A stretch of DNA of 35,777 nt from Pseudomonas poae (lineage in GTDB: Bacteria; Pseudomonadota; Gammaproteobacteria; Pseudomonadales; Pseudomonadaceae). Location: the NCBI RefSeq assembly GCF_001439785.1, contig NZ_JYLI01000032.1, positions 1 to 35,777 of the forward strand. Reading direction: 5' to 3'. Shown piece by piece: positions 1 to 8,043 of this stretch. A program made the position numbers and the translations under genes. Position 1 is the stretch's first letter, and every line of letters begins with the position of its first letter. The notes under the pieces were generated by a model, which was not told where the DNA came from, did not search any database, and saw nothing but the letters and a program-made list of their open reading frames with translations.

Positions 1-125
1 CGGGTCAGTTGGAAGGAATAAACAATCGAATAAAGGTCATCAAGCGGATGGCGTACGGTTACCGGGATAGCGAATTCTTTTTCATGAAGATCAAGAACGT
101 CTTTCCCGGTAATCCGTGAAGAACC
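1..125 (+). mobile_element. Right end of an ISL3-type insertion sequence
   Basis: The transposase stop codon at 117-119 is followed at once by a short tip ending gaagaacc (118-125). This would be the outer end of an inverted repeat beginning GGTTCTTC when read inward. ISL3-family elements often end very close to the transposase stop and make 8-bp target duplications, so the AT-rich octamer at 126-133 (tttttatt) is a candidate duplication. The left end lies outside the window, so the exact boundary is inferred. Confidence 0.5.
3..119 (+). CDS. ISL3-family transposase, C-terminal fragment (runs off the left edge)
   Basis: An open frame enters from the left edge and ends at TGA 117-119. It reads ...NNRIKVIKRMAYGYRDSEFF... 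and ends FPGNP, which resembles the C-terminus of DDE transposases of the ISL3 (IS204/IS1001/IS1096/IS1165) family. Only about 38 residues are visible, so the catalytic residues and the intactness of the element cannot be judged. It is the only plus-strand coding sequence in the window and converges on ftnA, whose stop codon lies 23 nt away. Family recognition is from memory of the conserved tail, not from a search. Confidence 0.75.
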   Translation, partial: GQLEGINNRIKVIKRMAYGYRDSEFFFMKIKNVFPGNP

Positions 126-142
126 TTTTTATTGGCTGAACA

Positions 143-607
143 TCAGAATTGCGATTGCAGGTAGTTTTCCAGACCAATCAGTTTGATCAGGCCCAACTGC
201 TTTTCGAGCCAGTAGGTGTGATCTTCTTCGGTGTCATTCAACTGCACACGCAGGATTTCCCGGGTGACGTAGTCGCTGTGCTGCTCGCACAGTTCGATGC
301 CCTTGCAGAGCGCGGCACGCACCTTGTATTCAAGGCGCAAGTCGGCGGCGAGCATGTCAGGCACCGTGGTGCCCACATCCAGGTCGTCGGGACGCATGCG
401 TGGCGTGCCTTCAAGCATCAGGATGCGGCGCATCAGCGCATCAGCGTGCTGTGCCTCTTCTTCCATTTCGTGATTGATACGCTCGTAGAGCTCGGTAAAG
501 CCCCAGTCTTCGTACATGCGCGAGTGGATGAAATATTGGTCACGAGCTGCCAGTTCGCCCGTCAGCAACGTGTTGAGGTAATCGATTACGTCGGGGTGAC
601 CTTGCAT
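143..607 (-). CDS. ftnA: Bacterial ferritin FtnA (often annotated bacterioferritin BfrA)
   Basis: A 154-residue cytoplasmic ferritin-like iron store that oxidises Fe(II) and keeps it as a mineral core in a 24-mer shell. Ferroxidase ligands are visible at E18, E51 and H54, with further acidic residues near E94 and E127. Residue 52, the heme-ligating Met of true bacterioferritins, is Ala here. This fits the reclassification of the P. aeruginosa orthologue beside katA as FtnA. The start at 607 gives the family length and N-terminus MQGHPDVIDYLN, preceded by a purine-rich GGGAG; a longer upstream frame has no family similarity. It lies downstream of katA on the same strand, behind the katA terminator. 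In P. aeruginosa this ferritin supports KatA activity, probably by supplying iron for heme. An IS end sits just past the stop codon and may have displaced the native terminator. Confidence 0.92.
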   Translation of the reverse strand: MQGHPDVIDYLNTLLTGELAARDQYFIHSRMYEDWGFTELYERINHEMEEEAQHADALMRRILMLEGTPRMRPDDLDVGTTVPDMLAADLRLEYKVRAALCKGIELCEQHSDYVTREILRVQLNDTEEDHTYWLEKQLGLIKLIGLENYLQSQF

Positions 608-652
608 CGCCCTACATCTCCCTGCTTGAAAGTCTGTAGTTTGAACCATGCT

Positions 653-674
653 GACCTTTTGGTCACGGGACCAA
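653..674. promoter_or_regulatory. Interleaved inverted repeats upstream of ftnA
   Basis: The plus strand shows GACC-tttt-GGTC-acgg-GACC, two overlapping inverted repeats with 4-nt spacers. The second extends to TTGGTC-N4-GACCAA (659-674). It lies 46-67 bp upstream of the ftnA start, between the katA terminator and the gene, so it could be an operator or part of a leader. No regulator is assigned; the site matches neither a Fur box nor an OxyR site that I can recognise. Confidence 0.35.
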
Positions 675-720
675 CGGCAGAAAAGTGAAGATTTCCTGAG
701 AAAAGTGGCTGAAATAACGC

Positions 721-745
721 AAAAACCGCCCAAATGAGGGCGGTT
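721..745 (-). terminator. Rho-independent terminator of katA
   Basis: On the minus strand the stem CCGCCC (738-743) pairs with GGGCGG (726-731) around a 6-nt loop, extended by A-T pairs and followed by a T5 run (721-725). It starts about 20 nt after the katA stop codon and ends about 110 nt before the ftnA start. Confidence 0.85.
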
Positions 746-762
746 CTGCTTATCGTTTAGAG

Positions 763-2211
763 TCAGTTAAGCGATACACCCAGCGCGGTTGCGATTGCTT
801 CTCCATAAGCAGGATCTGCCTTGTAGAAATGCTGCAACTGGCGCTGAACCACATCACTGGAAACCCCGGTCATTGCACCGGCGATATTGCTGATAAGCAG
901 TGCTTTTTGGGCATCGTCCATCAGGCGGAACAATGCACCGGCGTGGCTGTAGTAATCGGTGTCTTCGCGGTGATCATGGCGATCAGCCGTCCCGTTCAGG
1001 GCCAAAGCGGGCTCAGCGTAGTTCGGCGCTTGCTTGGGCGCATCAGCGTAGCTGTTGGGCTCGTAGTTCGGTGTCGCACCGCCGTTGCTGCCAAAAGCCA
1101 TGGAGCCATCACGCTGGTAGCTGTTTACCTGGTTACGTGGAGCATTAACCGGCAACTGCTGGTGATTGGTACCGACACGGTAGCGGTGAGCATCTGCATA
1201 CGCGAAGACGCGACCTTGCAGCATACGGTCCGGCGAGAGGCCCACACCTGGCACCATGTTGCTTGGACCAAAGGCGGCCTGTTCCACTTCAGCGAAGTAG
1301 TTCTGGGGGTTGCGGTTGAGTTCCAGCTCGCCAACTTCAATCAGCGGGAATTCCTGTTGCGACCAGGTTTTGGTCACGTCGAACGGGTTCTCGTAGTGAG
1401 CATTGGCCTGGGCCTCTGTCATGATCTGGATGCAAACGCGCCATTTGGGGAAATCACCGCGCTCAATCGCGCCAAACAGATCGCGCTGAGCGTAGTCAGG
1501 GTCGGTGCCCGCCAAACGAGCAGCTTCAGCTGGCGCCAGGTTCTTGATGCCCTGTTTGGTTTTGTAATGCCACTTGACCCAGTGACGCTCGCCCCGGGCG
1601 TTGATCAGGCTGTAGGTGTGGCTGCCGAAGCCGTGCATGTGACGGTAGCCGTCCGGGATGCCACGGTCAGAAAACAGGATGGTGACCTGATGCAGCGCCT
1701 CGGGGGAGTGCGACCAAAAATCCCACATCATCTGCGCGCTTTTCAGGTTGCTCTGCGGCAGACGTTTTTGAGTGTGGATGAAATCCGGGAATTTCAGAGG
1801 ATCGCGGATGAAAAACACGGGGGTGTTGTTGCCAACAATGTCCCAGTTGCCTTCCTCAGTGTAGAACTTCAACGCAAAACCGCGCGGATCGCGCTCGGTA
1901 TCCGCCGAACCACGCTCGCCGCCTACGGTAGAGAATCGCAGGAACGTAGGTGTTTGCTTACCGACAGATTCGAACAGCTTGGCGCTGGTGTATTGAGTGA
2001 TGTCGCGGGTGACGGTAAACGTGCCGTATGCACCCGAACCCTTGGCATGGACACGACGCTCGGGGATATTCTCGCGGTTGAAGTGAGCGAGCTTCTCGAT
2101 CAGGTGAAAATCGTCGAGCAGCAACGGGCCACGTGGGCCTGCCGAGCGGGAATTCTGGTTATCTGCGACAGGCGCGCCGCTGGCGGTAGTAAGGATTTTG
2201 TTCTGGCTCAT
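763..2211 (-). CDS. katA: Monofunctional heme catalase KatA (clade 3 type)
   Basis: A 482-residue catalase that dismutates H2O2 to water and oxygen with heme b. The distal catalytic His55 lies in RVHAKGSGAYGTF, Asn128 in NWDIVGNNTPVFF, and the proximal heme ligand Tyr338 in RVFAYADAHRYR. The length fits the small-subunit clade 3 enzymes. The N-terminus MSQNKILTTASG looks cytoplasmic, with no signal peptide. The start at 2211 is preceded by GAGGAAG. The gene is followed by its own terminator and then ftnA, the arrangement of P. aeruginosa katA-bfrA, where KatA is the main housekeeping and stationary-phase catalase. OxyR or quorum control is plausible from that relative but not proven here. Confidence 0.97.
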   Translation of the reverse strand: MSQNKILTTASGAPVADNQNSRSAGPRGPLLLDDFHLIEKLAHFNRENIPERRVHAKGSGAYGTFTVTRDITQYTSAKLFESVGKQTPTFLRFSTVGGERGSADTERDPRGFALKFYTEEGNWDIVGNNTPVFFIRDPLKFPDFIHTQKRLPQSNLKSAQMMWDFWSHSPEALHQVTILFSDRGIPDGYRHMHGFGSHTYSLINARGERHWVKWHYKTKQGIKNLAPAEAARLAGTDPDYAQRDLFGAIERGDFPKWRVCIQIMTEAQANAHYENPFDVTKTWSQQEFPLIEVGELELNRNPQNYFAEVEQAAFGPSNMVPGVGLSPDRMLQGRVFAYADAHRYRVGTNHQQLPVNAPRNQVNSYQRDGSMAFGSNGGATPNYEPNSYADAPKQAPNYAEPALALNGTADRHDHREDTDYYSHAGALFRLMDDAQKALLISNIAGAMTGVSSDVVQRQLQHFYKADPAYGEAIATALGVSLN

Positions 2212-2302
2212 GCTCAGTCTTCCTCAGGTCAGTCATGGAACTGCCGGCTAATCGGCTTGGAGCGAGTATCGGCCATCGAGATGACACCATCAAATTTATT
2301 AA

Positions 2303-2330
2303 ATTATGGGCTTCGATAGAGAATAACTAA
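2303..2330 (-). promoter_or_regulatory. Candidate katA promoter
   Basis: On the minus strand TTAGTT (2325-2330), a 16-nt spacer and CATAAT (2303-2308) form a plausible sigma70-type promoter about 90 nt upstream of the katA start, inside a noticeably AT-rich stretch (about 2290-2340). A CTATCGA element lies in the spacer and could be part of an activator site, but a full OxyR tetrad is not evident. Confidence 0.4.
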
Positions 2331-2403
2331 CTAACACAGGACAAATGAATATTGCTTGTAAGCGAGGCAGCATGAGCAGCTTAGACAGATTATTTATGCC
2401 CAC

Positions 2404-2432
2404 AAAAAACCGGGCACTAGGCCCGGTTTTTT
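2404..2432 (-). terminator. Rho-independent terminator of the alpha operon (after rplQ)
   Basis: ACCGGGC (2409-2415) pairs with GCCCGGT (2421-2427) around a 5-nt loop. A T6 run follows on the minus strand and a T6 run on the plus strand, so it could work in both directions. It begins 17 nt after the rplQ stop. Confidence 0.9.
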
Positions 2433-2448
2433 GATACAGCTTGTCGTC

Positions 2449-2835
2449 TTACTCGGCGCTTACAGCTTCGCCGGCAGTAGCACGATCAACCAACTCGACG
2501 TACGCCATAGGCGCGTTGTCGCCAGCGCGGAAGCCGCACTTGAGGATGCGCAGGTAGCCACCCTCACGGGTAGCGTAACGCTTGCCCAGGTCGTTGAAGA
2601 GCTTACCAACGATAGCTTTCGAACGAGTACGGTCGAAAGCCAAGCGGCGGTTAGCCAGGCTGTCTGTCTTGGCCAAAGTGATCAGCGGCTCAGCAACGCG
2701 ACGCAGTTCTTTAGCTTTCGGCAGTGTAGTTTTGATCAGCTCGTGCTCGAACAGCGACACCGCCATGTTTTGAAACATGGCCTTGCGGTGCGAGCTGGTA
2801 CGGCTCAGGTGACGACCACTTTTACGATGACGCAT
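2449..2835 (-). CDS. rplQ: 50S ribosomal protein L17
   Basis: This 128-residue protein begins [20 protein letters not shown], the highly conserved L17 N-terminus that inserts into 23S rRNA near the exit-tunnel side of the large subunit. The Ala/Glu-rich end (GEAVSAE) is typical of gammaproteobacterial L17. It is the last gene of the alpha operon, 41 nt after rpoA, and is followed by a strong terminator. Nothing in it is unusual. Confidence 0.98.
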
Positions 2836-2876
2836 GGTTCATTCCTTACCAAACTCACGTTCGGTGATTACGACGA

Positions 2877-3878
2877 TCAGGCAGTCGCCTTGTCGTCCTT
2901 CTTAAGACTTGCAGGCGGCCAGTTGTCGAGGCGCATGCCGAGGGACAGACCGCGGGAGGCCAGAACGTCCTTGATTTCAGTCAAGGATTTCTTGCCCAGG
3001 TTCGGAGTCTTCAACAGTTCTACTTCGGTACGCTGAATCAGGTCGCCGATGTAGTAAATGTTTTCCGCCTTAAGGCAGTTAGCCGAACGTACAGTCAGTT
3101 CCAGATCGTCAACCGGGCGAAGCAGGATCGGATCGATCTCGTCTTCCTGCTCGATTACCACTGGTTCGCTGTCACCTTTGAGGTCGACGAACGCAGCCAA
3201 CTGCTGTTGCAGAATGGTTGCAGCGCGGCGGATAGCCTCTTCAGGATCCAGAGTACCGTTGGTTTCCAGATCAATAACCAGCTTGTCCAGGTTAGTACGC
3301 TGCTCGACACGGGCGTTTTCCACCACGTATGCGATACGGCGAACCGGGCTGAACGAAGAGTCAAGCTGCAAGCGACCAATGCTGCGGCTTTCGTCTTCAT
3401 CGCTCTGACGCGAGTCGGCCGGTTCATAACCACGACCACGAGCTACAGTGAGCTTCATGTTCAGGGCGCCGTTAGACGCCAGGTTAGCGATTACGTGATC
3501 GGGGTTAACGATCTCGACATCATGATCCAGCTGAATATCGGCAGCGGTAACCACCCCCGAACCCTTCTTCGACAAGGTCAGCGTAACTTCGTCACGGCCG
3601 TGCAGCTTGATAGCCAGACCTTTAAGGTTCAACAGGATTTCAATTACGTCTTCCTGTACACCTTCGATGGCGCTGTACTCGTGGAGCACACCGTCAATCT
3701 CGGCCTCGACTACTGCACAGCCGGGCATTGAGGACAACAGGATGCGGCGCAGCGCGTTGCCCAGGGTGTGGCCAAAACCACGCTCGAGAGGCTCGAGAGT
3801 GATCTTGGCGCGGGTTGGACTGACAACCTGCACATCAATGTGGCGGGGTGTCAGGAACTCATTTACCGAAATCTGCAT
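2877..3878 (-). CDS. rpoA: RNA polymerase alpha subunit
   Basis: A 333-residue alpha subunit. The N-terminal domain (about 1-235) carries the dimerisation and beta/beta' assembly motif RGFGHTLGNALRRILLSS near residues 33-50. An acidic linker follows (EQEDEID). The C-terminal domain (about 250-325) includes R264 in VRSANCLKAE, equivalent to E. coli R265, which contacts UP-element DNA and activators, and the helix-hairpin-helix NLGKKSLTEIKDVL. It lies between rpsD and rplQ, the usual alpha-operon position that couples polymerase and ribosome synthesis. The length and all key regions are intact. Confidence 0.98.
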   Translation of the reverse strand: MQISVNEFLTPRHIDVQVVSPTRAKITLEPLERGFGHTLGNALRRILLSSMPGCAVVEAEIDGVLHEYSAIEGVQEDVIEILLNLKGLAIKLHGRDEVTLTLSKKGSGVVTAADIQLDHDVEIVNPDHVIANLASNGALNMKLTVARGRGYEPADSRQSDEDESRSIGRLQLDSSFSPVRRIAYVVENARVEQRTNLDKLVIDLETNGTLDPEEAIRRAATILQQQLAAFVDLKGDSEPVVIEQEDEIDPILLRPVDDLELTVRSANCLKAENIYYIGDLIQRTEVELLKTPNLGKKSLTEIKDVLASRGLSLGMRLDNWPPASLKKDDKATA

Positions 3879-3900
3879 GGATGCACCTATTTTCTAGCCC

Positions 3901-4521
3901 TTACTTGGAGTAGAGCTCGACAATCAGGCTTTCGTTGATGTCGGCGGACAGATCACTGCGAGCAGGAACGTTCTTGAAAACGCCCGACTTCTTCTCAGTG
4001 TCTACTTCTACCCATTCTACGCGGCCACGTTGGGCACACAGATCGAGAGCTTGGACAATGCGAAGTTGGTTTTTTGCTTTCTCGCGAATCGCGACAACGT
4101 CACCAGCACGAACCTGGTAAGACGGTACGTTAACGGTTTGGCCGTTTACGCTGACGGATTTGTGCGATACCAGCTGACGGGATTCGGCACGAGTCGAACC
4201 AAAGCCCATACGGTATACAACGTTGTCCAGACGGCATTCGAGCAGTTGCAGCAGGTTTTCACCGGTTGCACCTTTCTTGCCAGCAGCTTCTTTGTAGTAG
4301 CCGCTGAACTGACGCTCGAGAACGCCGTAGATACGACGGACCTTCTGCTTTTCACGCAGTTGGGTGCCGTAATCGGACTGGCGACCGCGGCGTTGGCCGT
4401 GGATACCAGGTGCTGCTTCAATGTTGCACTTCGATTCGATCGCGCGCACGCCGCTCTTCAGAAAGAGATCGGTGCCTTCACGACGAGCGAGTTTGCATTT
4501 TGGACCAATGTAACGAGCCAT
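3901..4521 (-). CDS. rpsD: 30S ribosomal protein S4
   Basis: A 206-residue primary 16S-binding protein that starts 30S assembly at the five-way junction and helps keep decoding accurate. The N-terminus MARYIGPKCKLARREGTD and the S4 RNA-binding domain (about residues 97-160, MGFGSTRAESRQLVSHKSV) are clear. In E. coli S4 represses its own operon by binding the rpsM leader; a leader of about 50 nt is present upstream of rpsM here, but I did not verify the pseudoknot. It lies between rpsK (18 nt gap) and rpoA (22 nt gap). Confidence 0.98.
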   Translation of the reverse strand: MARYIGPKCKLARREGTDLFLKSGVRAIESKCNIEAAPGIHGQRRGRQSDYGTQLREKQKVRRIYGVLERQFSGYYKEAAGKKGATGENLLQLLECRLDNVVYRMGFGSTRAESRQLVSHKSVSVNGQTVNVPSYQVRAGDVVAIREKAKNQLRIVQALDLCAQRGRVEWVEVDTEKKSGVFKNVPARSDLSADINESLIVELYSK

Positions 4522-4539
4522 TCTTTACAATCTCCTGGA

Positions 4540-4929
4540 TTACACGCGGCGCTTCTTCGGCGGACGGCACCCGTTGTGCGGGATTGGCGTCACGTCGGTG
4601 ATGCTGGCGATCTTATAGCCACAGCCGTTCAAAGCACGGACAGCAGACTCACGACCTGGACCTGGACCTTTGACGTTAACGTCGAGGTTTTTCAGGCCGT
4701 ATTCCAGCGCAGCTTGACCAGCACGTTCAGCAGCTACTTGAGCAGCAAACGGAGTGGACTTGCGGGAACCGCGGAAACCCGAACCACCGGAGGTAGCCCA
4801 AGAAAGCGCGTTACCTTGACGGTCGGTGATGGTCACGATGGTATTGTTAAAAGATGCATGGATGTGGGCGATGCCATCAACCACTGTCTTTTTAACTTTT
4901 TTACGAGGACGAGCAGCAGGTTTTGCCAT
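4540..4929 (-). CDS. rpsK: 30S ribosomal protein S11
   Basis: A 129-residue S11 from the platform of the small subunit, contacting 16S rRNA near the E-site mRNA path. Recognised by GIAHIHASFNNTIVTITD in the N-terminal half and by the end DVTPIPHNGCRPPKKRRV, which contains the conserved HNGCRPP loop. It is the second gene of the alpha operon, 30 nt after rpsM. Full length with no anomalies. Confidence 0.98.
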   Translation of the reverse strand: MAKPAARPRKKVKKTVVDGIAHIHASFNNTIVTITDRQGNALSWATSGGSGFRGSRKSTPFAAQVAAERAGQAALEYGLKNLDVNVKGPGPGRESAVRALNGCGYKIASITDVTPIPHNGCRPPKKRRV

Positions 4930-4959
4930 GATAATTTTCCTGTCGATTCGCGTGGGCGA

Positions 4960-5316
4960 TTACTTGCGGATCGGCTTACGCGGACCTTTACGGGTACGCG
5001 CGTTAGTCTTGGTACGCTGACCGCGCACTGGAAGACCACGACGATGACGCAGACCACGGTAGCAACCGAGGTCCATCAAACGCTTGATTTTCATGTTGAT
5101 TTCGCGACGCAGGTCACCTTCAGTGGTGAACTTCGCCACTTCGCCACGCAACAGCTCAATCTGCTCGTCGCTCAGATCCTTGATCTTTGCGGCTGGGTTT
5201 ACCCCAGTATCTGCGCAAATTTTCTGCGCAGTAGTGCGACCAACACCATAGATGTAGGTCAGCGAGATAACAGTGTGCTTGTTATCTGGAATGTTAACGC
5301 CTGCAATACGGGCCAT
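4960..5316 (-). CDS. rpsM: 30S ribosomal protein S13
   Basis: A 118-residue S13 from the head of the small subunit, forming intersubunit bridges and contacting P-site tRNA through its basic tail. It begins [20 protein letters not shown], has the helix-two-turn-helix segment, the motif [21 protein letters not shown], and ends in a lysine/arginine-rich tail ([10 protein letters not shown]). It is the first gene of the alpha operon, about 50 nt downstream of the predicted transcription start from the promoter at 5376-5404. Confidence 0.98.
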
Positions 5317-5375
5317 TCAGTGGGACTCCAATTGACAGCTACCTACGCCCCGGAAGCCAAGAAATAGGGCGCGAG

Positions 5376-5404
5376 ATAATATCGCTGTAATAACAAATAA
5401 TCAA
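5376..5404 (-). promoter_or_regulatory. Alpha-operon promoter (upstream of rpsM)
   Basis: On the minus strand TTGATT (5399-5404), a 17-nt spacer and TATTAT (5376-5381) form a good sigma70 promoter 60-88 nt upstream of the rpsM start. The -35 directly abuts the spc-terminal hairpin at 5405-5428, so the terminator and the new promoter are packed back to back. Confidence 0.75.
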
Positions 5405-5428
5405 CCCGGCAGCGCACTAGCTGCCGGG
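5405..5428 (-). terminator. Hairpin terminator or attenuator after rpmJ (end of spc cluster)
   Basis: A perfect 9-bp stem CCCGGCAGC (5420-5428) / GCTGCCGGG (5405-5413) with a 6-nt loop lies 17 nt after rpmJ. What follows is T-rich (TTGATTATTTGTTATTA) rather than a clean T-run, so termination may be partial and allow some read-through into the alpha operon. Confidence 0.6.
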
Positions 5429-5445
5429 CTTCAAGCGGATCACAC

Positions 5446-5562
5446 TCAGCCTTGGCGCTGTTTGTGACGCGGTTCCGCGCTGCAAATTACTCGAACAACA
5501 CCTTCGCGGCGAATAATCTTGCAGTTACGGCACAGCTTTTTCACCGATGCACGAACTTTCAT
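5446..5562 (-). CDS. rpmJ: 50S ribosomal protein L36, zinc-ribbon type
   Basis: A 38-residue protein beginning [20 protein letters not shown]. It has the zinc ligands C11, C14, C27 and H33, so it is the zinc-binding (C+) form of L36. It is the last gene of the spc cluster, 28 nt after secY, in the conserved secY-rpmJ-rpsM order. The C-terminus HKQRQG is typical. Its small size means automated gene callers can miss it. Confidence 0.96.
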
Positions 5563-5590
5563 CACCAACTCCTCGAACCTTATGGGGTAC

Positions 5591-6919
5591 TCAGCGCAAC
5601 ATGCCGCTGCCGTAGCCCTTCAGGTTGGCTTTCTTCATCAGGGATTCGTACTGGTGCGAAACGAGGTGCGATTGTACTTGGGACATGAAGTCCATCACAA
5701 CCACGACCACGATCAGCAACGAGGTCCCGCCAAGGTAGAACGGAACGTTTGCTGCAACCACCAGGAACTGGGGCAACAGGCACACGGCCGTCATATATAG
5801 AGCACCGAACAGGGTCAAGCGAGTCAAAACGCCATCAATGTAGCGTGCAGACTGCTCACCTGGACGGATGCCCGGAATAAAGGCACCGGACTTCTTCAGG
5901 TTTTCCGCTACGTCTTTCGGATTGAACATCAACGCCGTATAGAAGAAGCAGAAGAAAATAATCCCTGCACTAAACAGCAGAATATTCAACGGCTGACCAG
6001 GAGCGATCGACTGAGAGAGGTCCTGCAGCCAGCCCATATTTTCAGACTGACCAAACCAGGTACCCAACGAAGCCGGAAACAGCAAAATGCTGCTCGCGAA
6101 GATTGCCGGAATAACACCGGCCATATTCACTTTCAGCGGCAAGTGGCTGGTCTGCGCAGCAAAGACCTTACGGCCCTGCTGACGCTTGGCGTAGTGAACA
6201 GCGATACGACGCTGGCCACGCTCAATGAACACCACAAAACCGATAATCGCTACTGCCAGCAAACCGATGGCAACCAGGGCGAAGATATTGATATCACCCT
6301 GACGTGCAGACTCGAAAGACTGCCCGATTGCTCTCGGAAGACCGGCAACGATACCTGCGAAAATCAACATCGAGATACCGTTACCAACACCACGCTCAGT
6401 AATCTGCTCACCCAGCCACATCATGAACATCGCACCAGCCACAAATGTGGATACCGCGACGAAATGGAAGCCAAAGTCACCAGTGAACGCAACGCCCTGC
6501 CCCGCCAGGCCAACGGACATGCCGATAGCTTGAACGAGGGCGAGGACGACAGTGCCGTAGCGGGTGTACTGGCTAATCTTGCGACGACCAGCTTCACCTT
6601 CCTTCTTCAACTGCTCCAGCTGCGGGCTCACGGCGGTCATCAGCTGCATGATGATCGATGCCGAAATATACGGCATGATCCCCAGTGCAAAGATGCTCAT
6701 CCGCTCCAGCGCGCCGCCGGAAAACATGTTGAACAAGCTAAGAATGGTCCCCTCATTCTGTCGAAACAGGTCTGCGAGTCGGTCCGGGTTGATACCTGGA
6801 ACCGGGATGTGTGCGCCTATTCGGTAGACGATAATCGCCAGGAACAGAAAACGCAGACGAGCCCAAAGTTCAGACATACCGCCTTTGCCGAGCGCTGAGA
6901 GAGCACCTTGCTTAGCCAT
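5591..6919 (-). CDS. secY: Preprotein translocase channel subunit SecY
   Basis: A 442-residue inner-membrane protein with ten predicted transmembrane helices that forms the SecYEG protein-conducting channel. Family hallmarks are [12 protein letters not shown] in the N-terminal region, [14 protein letters not shown] around helix 2, [13 protein letters not shown] and [15 protein letters not shown] in the middle, and cytoplasmic loop C5 with [20 protein letters not shown] for SecA/ribosome contact. The start codon follows the rplO stop with no gap, so translation is probably coupled. Its partner secE is near 32.5 kb in this window. Length and motifs are normal. Confidence 0.98.
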
Positions 6920-7357
6920 TTATTCCTCGAACTTGCCGCCAGCTGCTTCGATAGCCGAACGCGCACCTTTGGTGGCGCCGATTCCCTTGCCGATAGTGAC
7001 AGCGCGAGTCACTTCACCGGACAGCATGATTTTCACACGCTGGACGTTGACGTTGATCACGTTGGCATCTTTCAGGGTCTGCACAGTAACGATGTCGCCT
7101 TCCACTTTAGCCAGCTCGGACAAACGCACTTCTGCGCGATCCATGGCTTTCAGAGAAACGAAACCGAACTTGGGCAGGCGACGATGCAGCGGCTGTTGAC
7201 CGCCTTCAAAGCCTGGAGCAATGGTGCCACCGGAGCGGGAGGTTTGACCTTTGTGGCCACGGCCACCAGTCTTACCCAAACCGCTACCGATACCACGGCC
7301 CGGACGATGCTTTTCGCGACGGGAACCCGGCGCTGGACTCAGATCATTGAGTTTCAT
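6920..7357 (-). CDS. rplO: 50S ribosomal protein L15
   Basis: A 145-residue L15 beginning MKLNDLSPAPGSRREKHRPG, with the glycine/arginine-rich extension GRGIGSGLGKTGGRGHKGQ (about 20-40) that threads into 23S rRNA. The globular C-terminal domain ends AIEAAGGKFEE. It is a late-assembly large-subunit protein. Its stop codon directly abuts the secY ATG, the standard arrangement, and it starts 3 nt after the rpmD stop. Confidence 0.98.
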   Translation of the reverse strand: MKLNDLSPAPGSRREKHRPGRGIGSGLGKTGGRGHKGQTSRSGGTIAPGFEGGQQPLHRRLPKFGFVSLKAMDRAEVRLSELAKVEGDIVTVQTLKDANVINVNVQRVKIMLSGEVTRAVTIGKGIGATKGARSAIEAAGGKFEE

Positions 7358-7360
7358 CGA

Positions 7361-7537
7361 TTAACCCTCTACACGCAGCATGTAGTAAGCCTTGTTGATC
7401 ATCCCGCGATTCTCGGGAGTATCCTGGACTTCTACAGTGTGACCGATGCGACGCAGACCCAAACCTTTAACACACAGTTTGTGGTTAGGAATGCGGCCGG
7501 TCATGCTTTTGATCAGCGTTACTTTAACGGTAGCCAT
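7361..7537 (-). CDS. rpmD: 50S ribosomal protein L30
   Basis: A 58-residue protein [20 protein letters not shown]... ending [12 protein letters not shown], the classical short bacterial L30 fold with the motif [16 protein letters not shown] in the middle. The start was placed at the ATG at 7535-7537, 2 nt after the rpsE stop, which gives the exact family length. It sits between rpsE and rplO as in most proteobacteria. Confidence 0.97.
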
Positions 7538-7539
7538 GA

Positions 7540-8040
7540 TCAGAAGATCTCCTTGACAGTCAAGCCACGCTTGGCGGCAATGGACTCAGGAGATTGCATG
7601 GCTTTCAGACCCTTGAAAGTGGCGTGAACCACGTTTACAGGGTTAGTCGAGCCGTAGCACTTGGCCAGAACGTTCTGAACGCCAGCAACTTCGAGGACAG
7701 CACGCATAGCGCCGCCAGCGATGATACCGGTACCTTCAGAGGCAGGCTGCATGTACACCTTTGAAGCGCCATGGGCGGACTTCATTGCGTACTGCAGCGT
7801 GGTGCCGTTCAGATCAACTTGGATCATGTTGCGACGAGCAGCTTCCATTGCCTTCTGGATCGCAGCAGGCACTTCACGTGACTTGCCACGGCCGAAGCCA
7901 ACACGCCCTTTACCATCACCCACCACGGTCAACGCGGTGAAAGTGAAGATACGGCCGCCTTTAACGGTTTTGGCTACGCGGTTAACTTGAACCAGCTTCT
8001 CAATGTAGCCTTCGTCGCGCTTTTGGTCGTTATTTGACAT
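7540..8040 (-). CDS. rpsE: 30S ribosomal protein S5
   Basis: A 166-residue S5 from the back of the small subunit, involved in mRNA entry-site unwinding and translational fidelity. The N-terminal double-stranded-RNA-binding domain (about 12-75) contains [20 protein letters not shown] and [14 protein letters not shown]. The second domain holds the conserved [20 protein letters not shown]. Spectinomycin and ram-type positions look like the usual sensitive sequence. It lies 3 nt after rplR and 2 nt before rpmD. Confidence 0.98.
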
Positions 8041-8043
8041 AAC

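Noticed and set aside
829..2319. A 496-codon plus-strand frame opposite katA
   Set aside because: KatA on the minus strand has every catalase motif; the antisense frame has none and follows from base composition.
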